Made by a program: the position numbers and the translations under genes. The notes under the pieces are model-generated. The model did not search any database, was not told the origin of the DNA, and saw only the letters and a list, made by a program, of their open reading frames with translations. This document shows positions 33,896 to 41,839 of a stretch of 64,000 bases of DNA, one piece after another. Numbering within the stretch: position 1 is the stretch's first letter; every line of letters starts with the position of its first letter. Source of the stretch: Corynebacterium humireducens NBRC 106098 = DSM 45392 (GTDB lineage: Bacteria; Actinomycetota; Actinomycetes; Mycobacteriales; Mycobacteriaceae); assembly GCF_000819445.1 (NCBI RefSeq), contig NZ_CP005286.1, positions 2,356,001-2,420,000 of the forward strand, written 5' to 3'.

Positions 33896-34738
33896 ATGCG
33901 AATGGTGATCCTGCGCTGTGGCGACGTCGAAGTTCCGGCCGGTCTGCCCGGCACCGTGGTGTCCCTCCCGGCGATTCCGGGGCGACGCGATCTCTCGCTT
34001 CTCGACGCCGCCGCGGCCGAACTCCTCCCCGAGGATCCGACGCCCTCGCTGGACGACATCGCCCGGCAGCCCGACGTCGAGCACCTCACGACCCCGGCCC
34101 TCGCCCCGCAGGCCCCGTACCTGCCGGAGCCGCTGCGCGTGGTGGTCGTGGGCACGGACGCGGCCCTGTCGGCTGTGCTCACCCGCATGATGCGCGGCGA
34201 CTACCTGTGGGCGGAGGTCGCGTTCGTGCCGGTCGGCGAGTCCGTCGCCGCCCGGAACTGGGGGCTGGACGAGCCCTGGTCCACCGCCCTGGGCGGCACG
34301 GTGCGTCCGGTGCCGCTCATCCGCACTGACCTGGGCATTGCCGTCGCCGGCTCGGCCACGATCACCAACTGGGAGCCCGGGGAGATCACCGCGGAGATCA
34401 TCGTCAACGACCATGTGCTGCTCCGCCACGAGGGACGTGAGGACGTGCTCTTCGACGGCGTCTTCGGCGCCCGCCTCGTCCCCATGCTCGACGCCCCCGG
34501 CATCGCCGCGGTGCAGATGCGCGAGCCGGAGAACCTGGAACTGACCTTCCGCCAGCGCCTGGCGCACCGCTTCAGCGGGTCGACCCCGCTGGACCCCTCG
34601 TCTCTGGCCACGGGGCGTGCGGTGCAGGCCGGGGGCCCGGCCCTGGCGGTGACCGTGGACGGTGTGCGTCACCGGCGCCCGCTGGAGCGCTCCACTTTCT
34701 ACCGTCACCTGAGGGACCTTCAAATCGTGCGCCCCTAA
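33896..34738 (+). CDS. Conserved protein of unknown function
   Basis: The 280-residue protein has no motif I recognise with confidence. It is soluble and strand-rich, with [35 protein letters not shown] and [20 protein letters not shown]. The last part resembles the beta-sandwich half of diacylglycerol-kinase or NAD-kinase-like folds, but the catalytic GGDGT motif is missing. C. glutamicum has a protein of unknown function at the same place beside purA. A GlxR-like palindrome begins directly after its stop codon. Confidence 0.75.
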   Translation: MRMVILRCGDVEVPAGLPGTVVSLPAIPGRRDLSLLDAAAAELLPEDPTPSLDDIARQPDVEHLTTPALAPQAPYLPEPLRVVVVGTDAALSAVLTRMMRGDYLWAEVAFVPVGESVAARNWGLDEPWSTALGGTVRPVPLIRTDLGIAVAGSATITNWEPGEITAEIIVNDHVLLRHEGREDVLFDGVFGARLVPMLDAPGIAAVQMREPENLELTFRQRLAHRFSGSTPLDPSSLATGRAVQAGGPALAVTVDGVRHRRPLERSTFYRHLRDLQIVRP

Positions 34739-34754
34739 TGTGATTAGAATCACA
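34739..34754. promoter_or_regulatory. GlxR (cAMP-Crp-type) site-like palindrome
   Basis: TGTGATTAGAATCACA is a palindrome with perfect 7-bp arms around AG. It fits the Crp/GlxR half-sites TGTGA and TCACA with the proper 6-nt spacing. It starts right after the stop of the gene at 33896 and lies about 250 nt before the first PRC-barrel gene; it also contains a TAGAAT -10-like hexamer. Confidence 0.55.
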
Positions 34755-35005
34755 AAAGAAGTTCGGGCGGTGATGGCGGAAAGATGTGGTCGCCGTCACA
34801 ATCGGGTGTGCGCGGGCGTCCGGAATCCGCAGCGACCTGACCAGCGGAATCCATCAATGTCCAGATATGTGCCCAGTCCAGCGGCCGGATTGTAGCCTCC
34901 CGTCCTGCGAATGCAACACCCCTCCGCAGAACCGGGTTTTTCGTGGCAGAGCCCCGCAACCGTTCCTACGCTCGGGATCACAACCACCCCGAAAGGAACA
35001 GCGCC

Positions 35006-35920
35006 ATGAACCGCAACATCGCAGACCTCGTCAACGCCACCGCCTACGACCGCGACGGCGAGAAACTCGGCTCCGTCAAGGAGGTCTACATCAACGACTC
35101 CACCGGTCAGCCCGACTTCGTCGAGGTCGGCCACGGCCTCTTCGGCATGAGCTCCAGCATTGTCCCCCTCCGCGGCCACCGCCTCGACGGGGAGAACCTC
35201 CAGCTCGCGTTCTCCAAGGAGCACATCAAGGACGCGCCCGACATCGACGACGACGCCCACCTCTCCGAGGAGGACCACGCCACCATCTACCGCCACTTCG
35301 GCCTGGACGGCACCCCGGACTCCGAGGTCTACGAGCGCCACGTCTTCGAGGACGACTACGCCGGCGACCGCTTCGACCACGACCGTGACCTGGAGCGCGA
35401 CCTCCGTGACGCCGAGCGCCATGACCTCCACGACGCGGAACTGCGCGGGACCGACCGGGACGTCCCCGTGACTCCCCCGGCGCCGGGCACCGACGTCCAC
35501 GGTTTCGGCGACTACAACCGCGAGACCGACGCCCCCGCCGACCGCCTACGTGCGGAGTCCGACCGCGAGCTGGGCCTCGACCGCACCCCCGAGGACCGTG
35601 CCGCCCGCGGCACCAGCGCCTACGGCATGAGCGACGAGCCGCGCGAGCAGTACCGCGACTACGAGACCGCCGAGCGCGACTACGCCAAGGAGACCCGCGC
35701 CCACCAGAACGACGACGCCGACCGCGGCCGCGCGGAGGCCGAGCACGACGCCCGGGAGCAGCGCGGCGTCCGCCTGCGCCGCTACCGCGTGCAGCCGGTC
35801 GACGACCGGGTCGACCCGCCGATGCGCGAGCAGCACGACCCGCGCGACCTCGGCAACGTCGACGCCGACGGCCGCCCGCTCGACGAAGGCGACGAGCACA
35901 TCCCCCGCTCCCGCTTCTGA
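35006..35920 (+). CDS. PRC-barrel domain protein, copy 1
   Basis: The 304-residue protein starts with a PRC-barrel of about 75 residues (YDRDGEKLGSVKEVYINDST; PDFVEVGHGLFGMSSSIVPL; HRLDGENLQLAFSKEHIKDA). A long charged, probably unstructured tail rich in Asp, Arg and Glu follows. No membrane segment is seen. Such proteins in actinobacteria are often stress-induced; the role is unknown. GAAAGGA lies 8 nt before the ATG. A second copy follows at 36217, with a related upstream region. Confidence 0.88.
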   Translation: MNRNIADLVNATAYDRDGEKLGSVKEVYINDSTGQPDFVEVGHGLFGMSSSIVPLRGHRLDGENLQLAFSKEHIKDAPDIDDDAHLSEEDHATIYRHFGLDGTPDSEVYERHVFEDDYAGDRFDHDRDLERDLRDAERHDLHDAELRGTDRDVPVTPPAPGTDVHGFGDYNRETDAPADRLRAESDRELGLDRTPEDRAARGTSAYGMSDEPREQYRDYETAERDYAKETRAHQNDDADRGRAEAEHDAREQRGVRLRRYRVQPVDDRVDPPMREQHDPRDLGNVDADGRPLDEGDEHIPRSRF

Positions 35921-35933
35921 GCCGGCCCACCCG

Positions 35934-35969
35934 AAGCCCCCTGTGATGATTCCCACACAGGGGGCTTTT
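35934..35969 (+). terminator. Terminator after PRC-barrel copy 1
   Basis: GCCCCCTGTG (35936-35945) pairs with CACAGGGGGC (35956-35965) around a 10-nt loop and is followed by TTTT. Confidence 0.92.
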
Positions 35970-36174
35970 CGACGCCACCCGTTCCCCCATCCACCACAAC
36001 GTGCGGCCACCTTTTCAACCCCACCCCGCCCACCTGCAGTATCCATGCCCGTCGACACATATTCCCAGTTGAGAGGCGGGATTCTAGTCCACTTTCCCCG
36101 GAATGCAATACCCCGTACCGGGACGCCACAGGACAGTGGCGCGTATCACAACAACCCACTAAACTCGACTTTAT

Positions 36175-36191
36175 CCGTAGATATTCTACGG
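36175..36191. promoter_or_regulatory. 17-bp palindrome upstream of PRC-barrel copy 2
   Basis: CCGTAGATATTCTACGG has perfect 7-bp arms around TAT and lies 25 nt before the ATG at 36217. It is not present in front of copy 1. It may be an operator; a TATTCT hexamer lies inside it and TAAACT just upstream (36159-36164) could be a -10. Confidence 0.45.
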
Positions 36192-36216
36192 TGCCAGATT
36201 CGAGAGGAACGACATC

Positions 36217-36900
36217 ATGAACCGCCGTATCGCAGACCTCGCCGCCGCCACCGCCTACGACCGTGAGGGCGAGAAGCTCGGCTCCGTCACCGAGGTCTAC
36301 ATCAACGACACCACCGGGCAGCCCGACTTCGTCGAGGTCGCCCACGGACTCTTCGGCATGGACTCCAGCATCGTCCCCCTTCGCGGCCACCGCCTCGACG
36401 GGGAGGACCTCCACCTCGCCTTCACCCGGGACCGCATCAAGGACGCCCCCGACATCGACGACGAGGCACACCTCAGCGATGAGGAGCAGGAGCGCTTCAT
36501 CTGCCACTTCGGACTCGCCGGCACCACCGGCTCCGAGGCCTACGAGGCCTTCGACTTCCCCAGCACCCTCGCCCCCGGCGTCGCGGTCCACGGCTTCGGC
36601 GACTACAACCCCGTCGCGGACGCCTCCGCCGACCGGATGCGCGCCGACTCCGACCACAAGCTCGGACTCGACCTCACCCCCGAGGACCGGGCCGCCCGCG
36701 GCACCAGCGCCCACGGCATGAGCGACGAGCCGCGCGAGCAGTACCGCGACTACGAGACGGCCGAGCGTAAGTACGCCAAGGAGGCCCGCGCCCACCAGAA
36801 CGACGACGCCGACCGCGGTCGCGCGGAGGCCGCCCGCGACAAGGAGCGGCGGGGAGCCCGTCTGCTCCGCTTCCGCAACCGGGGTGCCGAGGCCAGCTGA
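36217..36900 (+). CDS. PRC-barrel domain protein, copy 2
   Basis: This 227-residue paralogue of the gene at 35006 has the same barrel (YDREGEKLGSVTEVYINDTT; PDFVEVAHGLFGMDSSIVPL). It also shares nearly identical tail blocks such as GTSAHGMSDEPREQYRDYET and HQNDDADRGRAEAA. It lacks an Asp/Arg-rich stretch of about 30 residues in the middle and about 50 residues at the C-terminus. GAGAGGA is the ribosome site. No terminator follows; its stop is 4 nt from the end of the convergent FUSC gene. Confidence 0.88.
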   Translation: MNRRIADLAAATAYDREGEKLGSVTEVYINDTTGQPDFVEVAHGLFGMDSSIVPLRGHRLDGEDLHLAFTRDRIKDAPDIDDEAHLSDEEQERFICHFGLAGTTGSEAYEAFDFPSTLAPGVAVHGFGDYNPVADASADRMRADSDHKLGLDLTPEDRAARGTSAHGMSDEPREQYRDYETAERKYAKEARAHQNDDADRGRAEAARDKERRGARLLRFRNRGAEAS

Positions 36901-36904
36901 CCGT

Positions 36905-38086
36905 TCACTGATCCCCGATGCCCGGCCACATCTCCGGCGGGTAGCCGGGGGTCTGTGACGTCGGGGCCAGCGCGGAGGTGGCGGACTCCCGCGACCATCC
37001 GCACACCTCGAGCAGGTCCACCGTGATCGAGCGGGCCTGGGCGAGAATGACGTACTCGGAGAGCACCGCCCCCTCGCTGACGGCGTCGATGCCGGTGCGG
37101 GAACCGATCACCTGCAGACGACGCACCAGGTCCGGGATGTCCTGCGCCTCGTTGGAGGGGGTGCGCACGTCGAAGACGTCCGAGAGCGACGCCGCGACGT
37201 CGGCCAGTTCGTCGACGATGTTGACCAGGCGGGTCGACGCCGTGTCGCGGTCCCTGCACAGCACCTGCGCCCGGCGGGCCAGCACCCGGCTGTTCCGGAT
37301 CATCGACTCGACGGCCGGCAGTATGCGCTCGAGGGAGCGGACCCGCCGCCGGGAGCCCCACAGCAGCGGGGACAGCAGCGTCAGCTCCCGGCCGACCTCC
37401 GCGGCGGAGAGCATGTTGTTGATGTCGGCCTGCGTGTCGTGGACGGCCTCCAACGCCTGGTCCAGGGCGTCGGCGTCACGGGTGTCGAGGGCGAGGGCGA
37501 CGTCGTCAAGCACGGAGGAACCGATGCCCAGCAGCTTCGAGACCTCCTCCCGCCCCGAGTTCACGGGGGAGGACGGCAGCAGCGCGATGGTGAGCAGACC
37601 GATCGCCGCGCCCACGAAGGCGTCGAGCATGCGGTCGGGGCCGCCGCCCTCCGTGCCGGGCGGCAGGATCGTGGCGATGAGGATCGAGCCGATCGCCGCC
37701 TGGTTGCTCACCAGCGGCGACTTCGACAGGAACGACGCCACCAGCAGGGAGATTCCCACGATGAGCGGGATCTTCCACAGGCCGTCGGGCGTGTAGTGGA
37801 CGAGCAGATCGCCGAGACCGACGCCGACGACGACGCCGAAGGACAGCTCCAGGGCCCGCCGGATGCGGTCGCCGCCGGTGAGCCCCAGGATGATGATCAC
37901 CGTGATCGGCGCGAAGAACGGGACCGGATGCCCGATGAGGGACTGCGCCACCCAGAACGACACCCCCGCGGCCACCGCGACCTGCACGATCCGGAAGAAG
38001 CGCTTCCGCACGCGCAGCGCCCGGGACTCCAACGAGCCCTCGAGCTGGCGGAGACGTTCCAGGGTGCCGATTCTCAGTTTGGCCAT
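36905..38086 (-). CDS. FUSC-family (aromatic acid exporter-like) membrane protein
   Basis: In this 393-residue protein the first 190 residues form about six membrane helices (FFRIVQVAVAAGVSFWVAQS; PFFAPITVIIILGLTGGDRI; LSFGVVVGVGLGDLLVHYTP). The rest is a soluble helical domain. This half-size FUSC/YgaE layout is common in actinobacteria; the transported substrate is unknown. ATG 38086 lies 6 nt after a TAGTAT -10 box, so the mRNA is probably leaderless. Confidence 0.85.
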   Translation of the reverse strand: MAKLRIGTLERLRQLEGSLESRALRVRKRFFRIVQVAVAAGVSFWVAQSLIGHPVPFFAPITVIIILGLTGGDRIRRALELSFGVVVGVGLGDLLVHYTPDGLWKIPLIVGISLLVASFLSKSPLVSNQAAIGSILIATILPPGTEGGGPDRMLDAFVGAAIGLLTIALLPSSPVNSGREEVSKLLGIGSSVLDDVALALDTRDADALDQALEAVHDTQADINNMLSAAEVGRELTLLSPLLWGSRRRVRSLERILPAVESMIRNSRVLARRAQVLCRDRDTASTRLVNIVDELADVAASLSDVFDVRTPSNEAQDIPDLVRRLQVIGSRTGIDAVSEGAVLSEYVILAQARSITVDLLEVCGWSRESATSALAPTSQTPGYPPEMWPGIGDQ

Positions 38087-38092
38087 GCACCG

Positions 38093-38098
38093 ATACTA
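38093..38098 (-). promoter_or_regulatory. Leaderless -10 box of the FUSC gene
   Basis: Minus-strand TAGTAT ends 6 nt before ATG 38086. It sits between the start codon and the fda terminator. Confidence 0.65.
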
Positions 38099-38105
38099 AG
38101 CGCAG

Positions 38106-38130
38106 AAAGCCCCGCACAGGGCGGGGCTTT
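38106..38130 (-). terminator. Terminator of fda
   Basis: AAAGCCCCGC (38106-38115) pairs with GCGGGGCTTT (38121-38130) around a 5-nt loop. Run on the minus strand it ends in TTT and follows the fda stop by 16 nt; the stem is symmetrical, so it could act both ways. Confidence 0.85.
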
Positions 38131-38146
38131 CCTCGGGTGGAGAAGA

Positions 38147-39178
38147 CTACTTGACGGTCTTGCCCACGGAGTGCAGGTCCTGGCAGGCCTCGATGACGCG
38201 CTCAGCCATCGACTGCTCGGCCTTCTTCAGGTAGGAACGCGGGTCGTAGGCCTTCTTGTTGCCCACCTCGCCGTCGATCTTGAGGACGCCGTCGTAGTTC
38301 TGGAACATGTGCGTGACGATCGGACGGGTGAACGCGTACTGGGTGTCCGTGTCGACGTTCATCTTGATGGTGCCGTAACGCAGCGCCTCCTCGATCTTCT
38401 CCTTCTCGGAGCCGGAGCCACCGTGGAAGACGAAGTCGAACGGCAGGGCGTCGTCGCCCAGACCCAGCTTGCGGCGGGCCACCTTCTGGCCCTCGAGCAG
38501 GACCTCCGGACGCAGCTTCACGTTGCCCGGCTTGTACACGCCGTGGACGTTGCCGAAGGTCGCGGCCAGCAGGTAGCGGCCGTTCTCACCGGTGCCGATG
38601 GCGTCGATGGTCTTCTCGAAGTCCTCCTCGGTGGTGTAGAGGTTGGCGCCGGCCTTGGCCTCGACACCGTCCTCCTCGCCGCCGACGACACCGATCTCGA
38701 TCTCGAGGATAATGTTCGCCTTGCGGGACTTCTCCAGCAGCTCCTTCGCGATCTCCAGGTTCTCGTCGATCGGGACAGCGGAACCGTCCCACATGTGGGA
38801 CTGGAAGAGCGGGAGCTCACCGGCGTCGACGCGCTCCTGGGAGATGGCCAGCAGCGGGCGCACGAACTCGTCGAGCACCTCCTTCTGGCAGTGGTCGGTG
38901 TGCAGGGCGACGTTGACGCCGTAGTGCTTGGCGGCCTCATGCGCGAAGGAGGCCAGGGCGACGGCGCCGGCGACCTTGTTCTTCACGGACAGACCGGAGC
39001 CGAATTCGGCGCCACCGGTGGAGAACTGGATGATGCCGTCGGACTCGGCCTCGGCGAAGCCGCGGAGAGCGGCGTTGATGGTCTCCGAGGAGGTGCAGTT
39101 GATGGCCGGGAAGGCGTAGCCGCCCTCCTTGGCCCTGTCGAGCATCTCGTTGTAGATTTCGGGAGTCGCGATAGGCAT
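38147..39178 (-). CDS. fda: Class II fructose-bisphosphate aldolase
   Basis: This 343-residue zinc-dependent glycolytic enzyme has the class II signatures: VNVALHTDHCQKEVLDEFVR (zinc His, catalytic Asp), LEIEIGVVGGEEDGVE (metal Glu) and FVFHGGSGS (zinc His, phosphate loop), then KMNVDTDTQYAFTRP. ATG 39178 has GGAGGATC 8 nt upstream and gives the standard start MPIATPEIYNEML. The gene has its own terminator. Confidence 0.98.
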   Translation of the reverse strand: MPIATPEIYNEMLDRAKEGGYAFPAINCTSSETINAALRGFAEAESDGIIQFSTGGAEFGSGLSVKNKVAGAVALASFAHEAAKHYGVNVALHTDHCQKEVLDEFVRPLLAISQERVDAGELPLFQSHMWDGSAVPIDENLEIAKELLEKSRKANIILEIEIGVVGGEEDGVEAKAGANLYTTEEDFEKTIDAIGTGENGRYLLAATFGNVHGVYKPGNVKLRPEVLLEGQKVARRKLGLGDDALPFDFVFHGGSGSEKEKIEEALRYGTIKMNVDTDTQYAFTRPIVTHMFQNYDGVLKIDGEVGNKKAYDPRSYLKKAEQSMAERVIEACQDLHSVGKTVK

Positions 39179-39299
39179 AGGGTGATCCTCCGGGTTAGCA
39201 AACAGGTCCGTATACCAGTATGCCTCCCTTTGGCCTCCCGCGCTCGCAACAGAGGGCGGAAAACCCGCGTCACCTCCCCCCCCGCCCCGCGCGCGGGGA

Positions 39300-40499
39300 T
39301 CAGGACCGCTGGGTCTCCGCGTAGGTGGACACCCGGGCGGCGGCCTCCAGCAGCATCCAGCCGGAGAGCTGGACGGAGAGATCGCGTTCGTCGATACGCA
39401 GGACGCCGAGGGCCTCCGGCAGTGACGACGGCGCCAGGCCGAAGTTGTGCGGCAGGCGGGCGTCGGCGGTCCAGTCGGTGGCGAAGACGGGCAGGCCGTC
39501 CACCTCGAGGCGGCGGTTCCACACGGACTCCGCCGAGGAGAGGACCAGGCGGGCGGCGATCTTCTTCGCGGCCCGGTTGGCGGCGTTGTCGGAGGGCAGG
39601 CGCACCGCGACGTCCGCGAGGTAGCGCGCGAGGATTCCCTTGAACAGGCCGCCGTCGCCATCGCCGGTCTGCCAGTCGATGATGCCCGCGGGGGTGGCCA
39701 TGTGGACCGCCACCGCCTGCACCAGCGAGCGGATGCGGGTGATGTACGGCATGGCCTCGTCGACCGCGTCGGCGTCGGCCATGTCGAGGATGCCGTCGGC
39801 GTGGGCGAAGCCGGCCTTCTCCCGCAGGGCGAGGGCGATCTCCAGGTTCGCGCCGAGGGTCACCCCCTGGCAGTACGGGTGGAGGTTCTCCACCAGCTCG
39901 GGGCCGTGCATGCGCATGCGGATGCCGTCCATGACGAGGCCGTCGTCGTTGATGAGGTTCCCGTGGATCCACTCCACGATCGTGCGGGCCTGCCCGAGCC
40001 GGCCGGTGCGCGCCATCATGATGGCCGCCGGACCGTTGGAGGGCACGTTGTAGAACGTCTCCCCGGTACGCCACGGCAGGACCCCGGTGAGGGAGTCGAT
40101 GCCGTCGACGATGTTGTGCTCGAGGCGCGGCAGGACGGTCGGCATGGGCACCTGGCTGAGCGCCCCGGCGCGCCGCAGGGCGAGCGCGAGCCACGCCTTG
40201 TCGTCGTAGTAGCGGTTGGAGGTCAGCGGCCCGAGGTTGCGCAGACGGATGCCGTTGATCGTGTTCGCGACGATCCGGCGGCGCGCGCGGGTGGGGCGGC
40301 GCTTCGTGGCGTCGACGAGGCAGTCGAGGTAGTGCGCCTGCCACCAGTAGTGCCAGTGGTGGAGGAGCCGCTCCTTGGTGGTCGGCGGCCAGCTGACCAC
40401 CGCCAGGTTGGTCCGCGGAATCCCCCAGACACGCGCCGAGTGGCGCTCGTTGATGGCGGCCTCCGCCAGGTCGGCGCGGTGCGCCCAGGTTTCCTGCAC
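39300..40499 (-). CDS. Glycoside hydrolase family 76-like protein (mannanase-like), no signal peptide
   Basis: About 399 residues. The arrangement fits GH76: RYYDDKAWLALALRRAGALS (paired Asp of the catalytic region), SNGPAAIMMARTGRLGQART, NLINDDGLVMDGI and YCQGVTLGANLEIALALREK. GH76 enzymes cleave alpha-1,6-mannan. No signal peptide or membrane helix is visible, so it appears cytoplasmic, unlike most GH76 enzymes. The start is uncertain: I chose GTG 40499, but a TTG at 40553 would add 18 residues across an operator-like repeat. A TATCCT -10 lies at 40553-40558. Confidence 0.65.
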   Translation of the reverse strand: MQETWAHRADLAEAAINERHSARVWGIPRTNLAVVSWPPTTKERLLHHWHYWWQAHYLDCLVDATKRRPTRARRRIVANTINGIRLRNLGPLTSNRYYDDKAWLALALRRAGALSQVPMPTVLPRLEHNIVDGIDSLTGVLPWRTGETFYNVPSNGPAAIMMARTGRLGQARTIVEWIHGNLINDDGLVMDGIRMRMHGPELVENLHPYCQGVTLGANLEIALALREKAGFAHADGILDMADADAVDEAMPYITRIRSLVQAVAVHMATPAGIIDWQTGDGDGGLFKGILARYLADVAVRLPSDNAANRAAKKIAARLVLSSAESVWNRRLEVDGLPVFATDWTADARLPHNFGLAPSSLPEALGVLRIDERDLSVQLSGWMLLEAAARVSTYAETQRS

Positions 40500-40525
40500 G
40501 TTCTTCCCGTCGCTCCGTAGCTTCC

Positions 40526-40558
40526 GTGTGTTACACCCCGTTGTGTCACACAAGGATA
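40526..40558 (-). promoter_or_regulatory. Promoter and possible operator of the GH76-like gene
   Basis: Minus-strand TATCCT (40553-40558) is a good -10. Directly downstream lies TTGTGTGACACAA (40541-40553), a near-perfect palindrome around G, and then GTGTAACACAC (40526-40536), a related half-repeat. Two spaced copies covering the transcription start suggest binding by a repressor. Confidence 0.45.
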
Positions 40559-40589
40559 ACGATTTCCTTGCGATTGCGTCACTACAAGG

Positions 40590-41267
40590 TCACCAGGCGT
40601 GACGCAGATCTCCATGCTGCCGGATCCAGGCGTGCATCGCTATGCCCGCCGCCACCCCCGCGTTGATCGACCGCGTCGACCCGAACTGGGCGATCGAGCA
40701 CGTCATCAGCGCCCCCTCCGCCGCCTCCGGGGTGATGCCCGGCCCCTCCTGCCCGAACAGCAGCAGGCACTCCCGCGGCAGCTGGGCGGTCTCCAGCGGC
40801 ACCGAACCGGGCGTGTTGTCGATGGCCACGACGGTCAGCCCCTGGTGCGCCGCCCACGCGAGCAACGAGTCCACGTCCGGGTGGTGCATGAGGTGCTGGT
40901 ACCGGTCGGTGACCATCGCGCCCCGCCGATTCCAGCGCCGCCGCCCCACGATGTGCACCGTGTCCACCGCGAAGGCGTTGGCGGTACGCACGACGGTGCC
41001 GATGTTGGCGTCGTTCTCGAAGTTCTCGATCGCCACGTGCAGCGGGTGCCGCCGCGTGTCGATGTCCCGGACGATCGCCTCCCGCGTCCAGTAGCGGTAG
41101 GCGTCCACCACGTTGCGGCGGTCCCCCTCGGCGAGCAGCTCCGGGTCGTAGCGGTCAGCGTCGGGGCCGGTGGGCCACTCCCCCTCCCACGGGCCGACGC
41201 CATGCCGGCCCTCACCCCACTCGGTCGGCCCCTTCTCCACTCCGGGATCAGGCGAGACCAAGGTCAT
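40590..41267 (-). CDS. SpoU/TrmH-family RNA 2'-O-methyltransferase
   Basis: This 225-residue protein has the three SPOUT motifs: IENFENDANIGTVVRTANAF (motif 1), LLLFGQEGPGITPEA (motif 2) and IAQFGSTRSINAGVAAGIAM (motif 3, SAM knot). It methylates a ribose in tRNA or rRNA; the target cannot be told. The chosen ATG 41267 overlaps pyrE by 20 nt, so it is cotranscribed downstream of pyrE. A GTG at 41237 is an alternative start. Confidence 0.9.
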   Translation of the reverse strand: MTLVSPDPGVEKGPTEWGEGRHGVGPWEGEWPTGPDADRYDPELLAEGDRRNVVDAYRYWTREAIVRDIDTRRHPLHVAIENFENDANIGTVVRTANAFAVDTVHIVGRRRWNRRGAMVTDRYQHLMHHPDVDSLLAWAAHQGLTVVAIDNTPGSVPLETAQLPRECLLLFGQEGPGITPEAAEGALMTCSIAQFGSTRSINAGVAAGIAMHAWIRQHGDLRHAW

Positions 41268-41802
41268 CCAGGCCCAGGAGGTAGCGGTACTCGAGACCCT
41301 CCGCACGGATGACCTCGTCGGCGCCGGTGGCACGGTCCACGACGGTGGCCACGCCGACGACCTCGGCGCCGAGCTCACGCAGCGCCGCCACGGCGGTCAG
41401 CGGGGAGTTGCCGGTGGTCGTGGTGTCCTCCACCACCAGCACCTTCTTGCCCACGACGTCCGGACCCTCCACGCGGCGCTGCATGCCGTGCTTCTTGGCC
41501 TCCTTGCGCACCACGAACGCGTCGATCGGACGGCCCTCAGCGTGCATCACGGCGGTGGCGACCGGGTCCGCGCCCAGGGTCAGACCACCGACGGAGACGT
41601 AGTCCCAGTCGGAGGTGAGCTGACGCAGCAGCGCACCGATGAGCCTCGACGCCTCGTTGTGCAGGGTCGCGCGGCGCAGGTCGACGTAGTAGTCCGCCTC
41701 CTTGCCCGACGACAGGGTCACCTTCCCGTGCACGATCGCCAGCTCCTTGACCAGTTCGGCCAGCTGTGCGAGCTGCGTCGCGTCGACATCAGTACGGCTC
41801 AT
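41248..41802 (-). CDS. pyrE: Orotate phosphoribosyltransferase
   Basis: This 184-residue enzyme joins orotate and PRPP to OMP in pyrimidine synthesis. The PRPP loop KKVLVVEDTTTTGNSPLTAV is diagnostic, and KVTLSSGKEADYYVDLR near the N-terminus is the OPRT opening. The ATG at 41802 has AAGGAG 6 nt upstream, an unusually strong ribosome site here. It is followed by the SpoU gene and preceded by a membrane-anchored unknown. Confidence 0.97.
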   Translation of the reverse strand: MSRTDVDATQLAQLAELVKELAIVHGKVTLSSGKEADYYVDLRRATLHNEASRLIGALLRQLTSDWDYVSVGGLTLGADPVATAVMHAEGRPIDAFVVRKEAKKHGMQRRVEGPDVVGKKVLVVEDTTTTGNSPLTAVAALRELGAEVVGVATVVDRATGADEVIRAEGLEYRYLLGLDDLGLA

Positions 41803-41839
41803 GGGATTCTCCTTCAGGTACGGGGATCTACCCGAAACC

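Noticed and set aside
31705-34329. Plus-strand frame of 870 residues opposite purT and purA
   Set aside because: Shadow of two well-recognised purine genes, with no coding motif of its own.
39276-39298. C8 tract and CCCCGCGCGCGGGG palindrome before fda
   Set aside because: Could be a hairpin, but no T-run follows, and a C8 run in a noncoding GC-rich gap is not evidence of phase variation.
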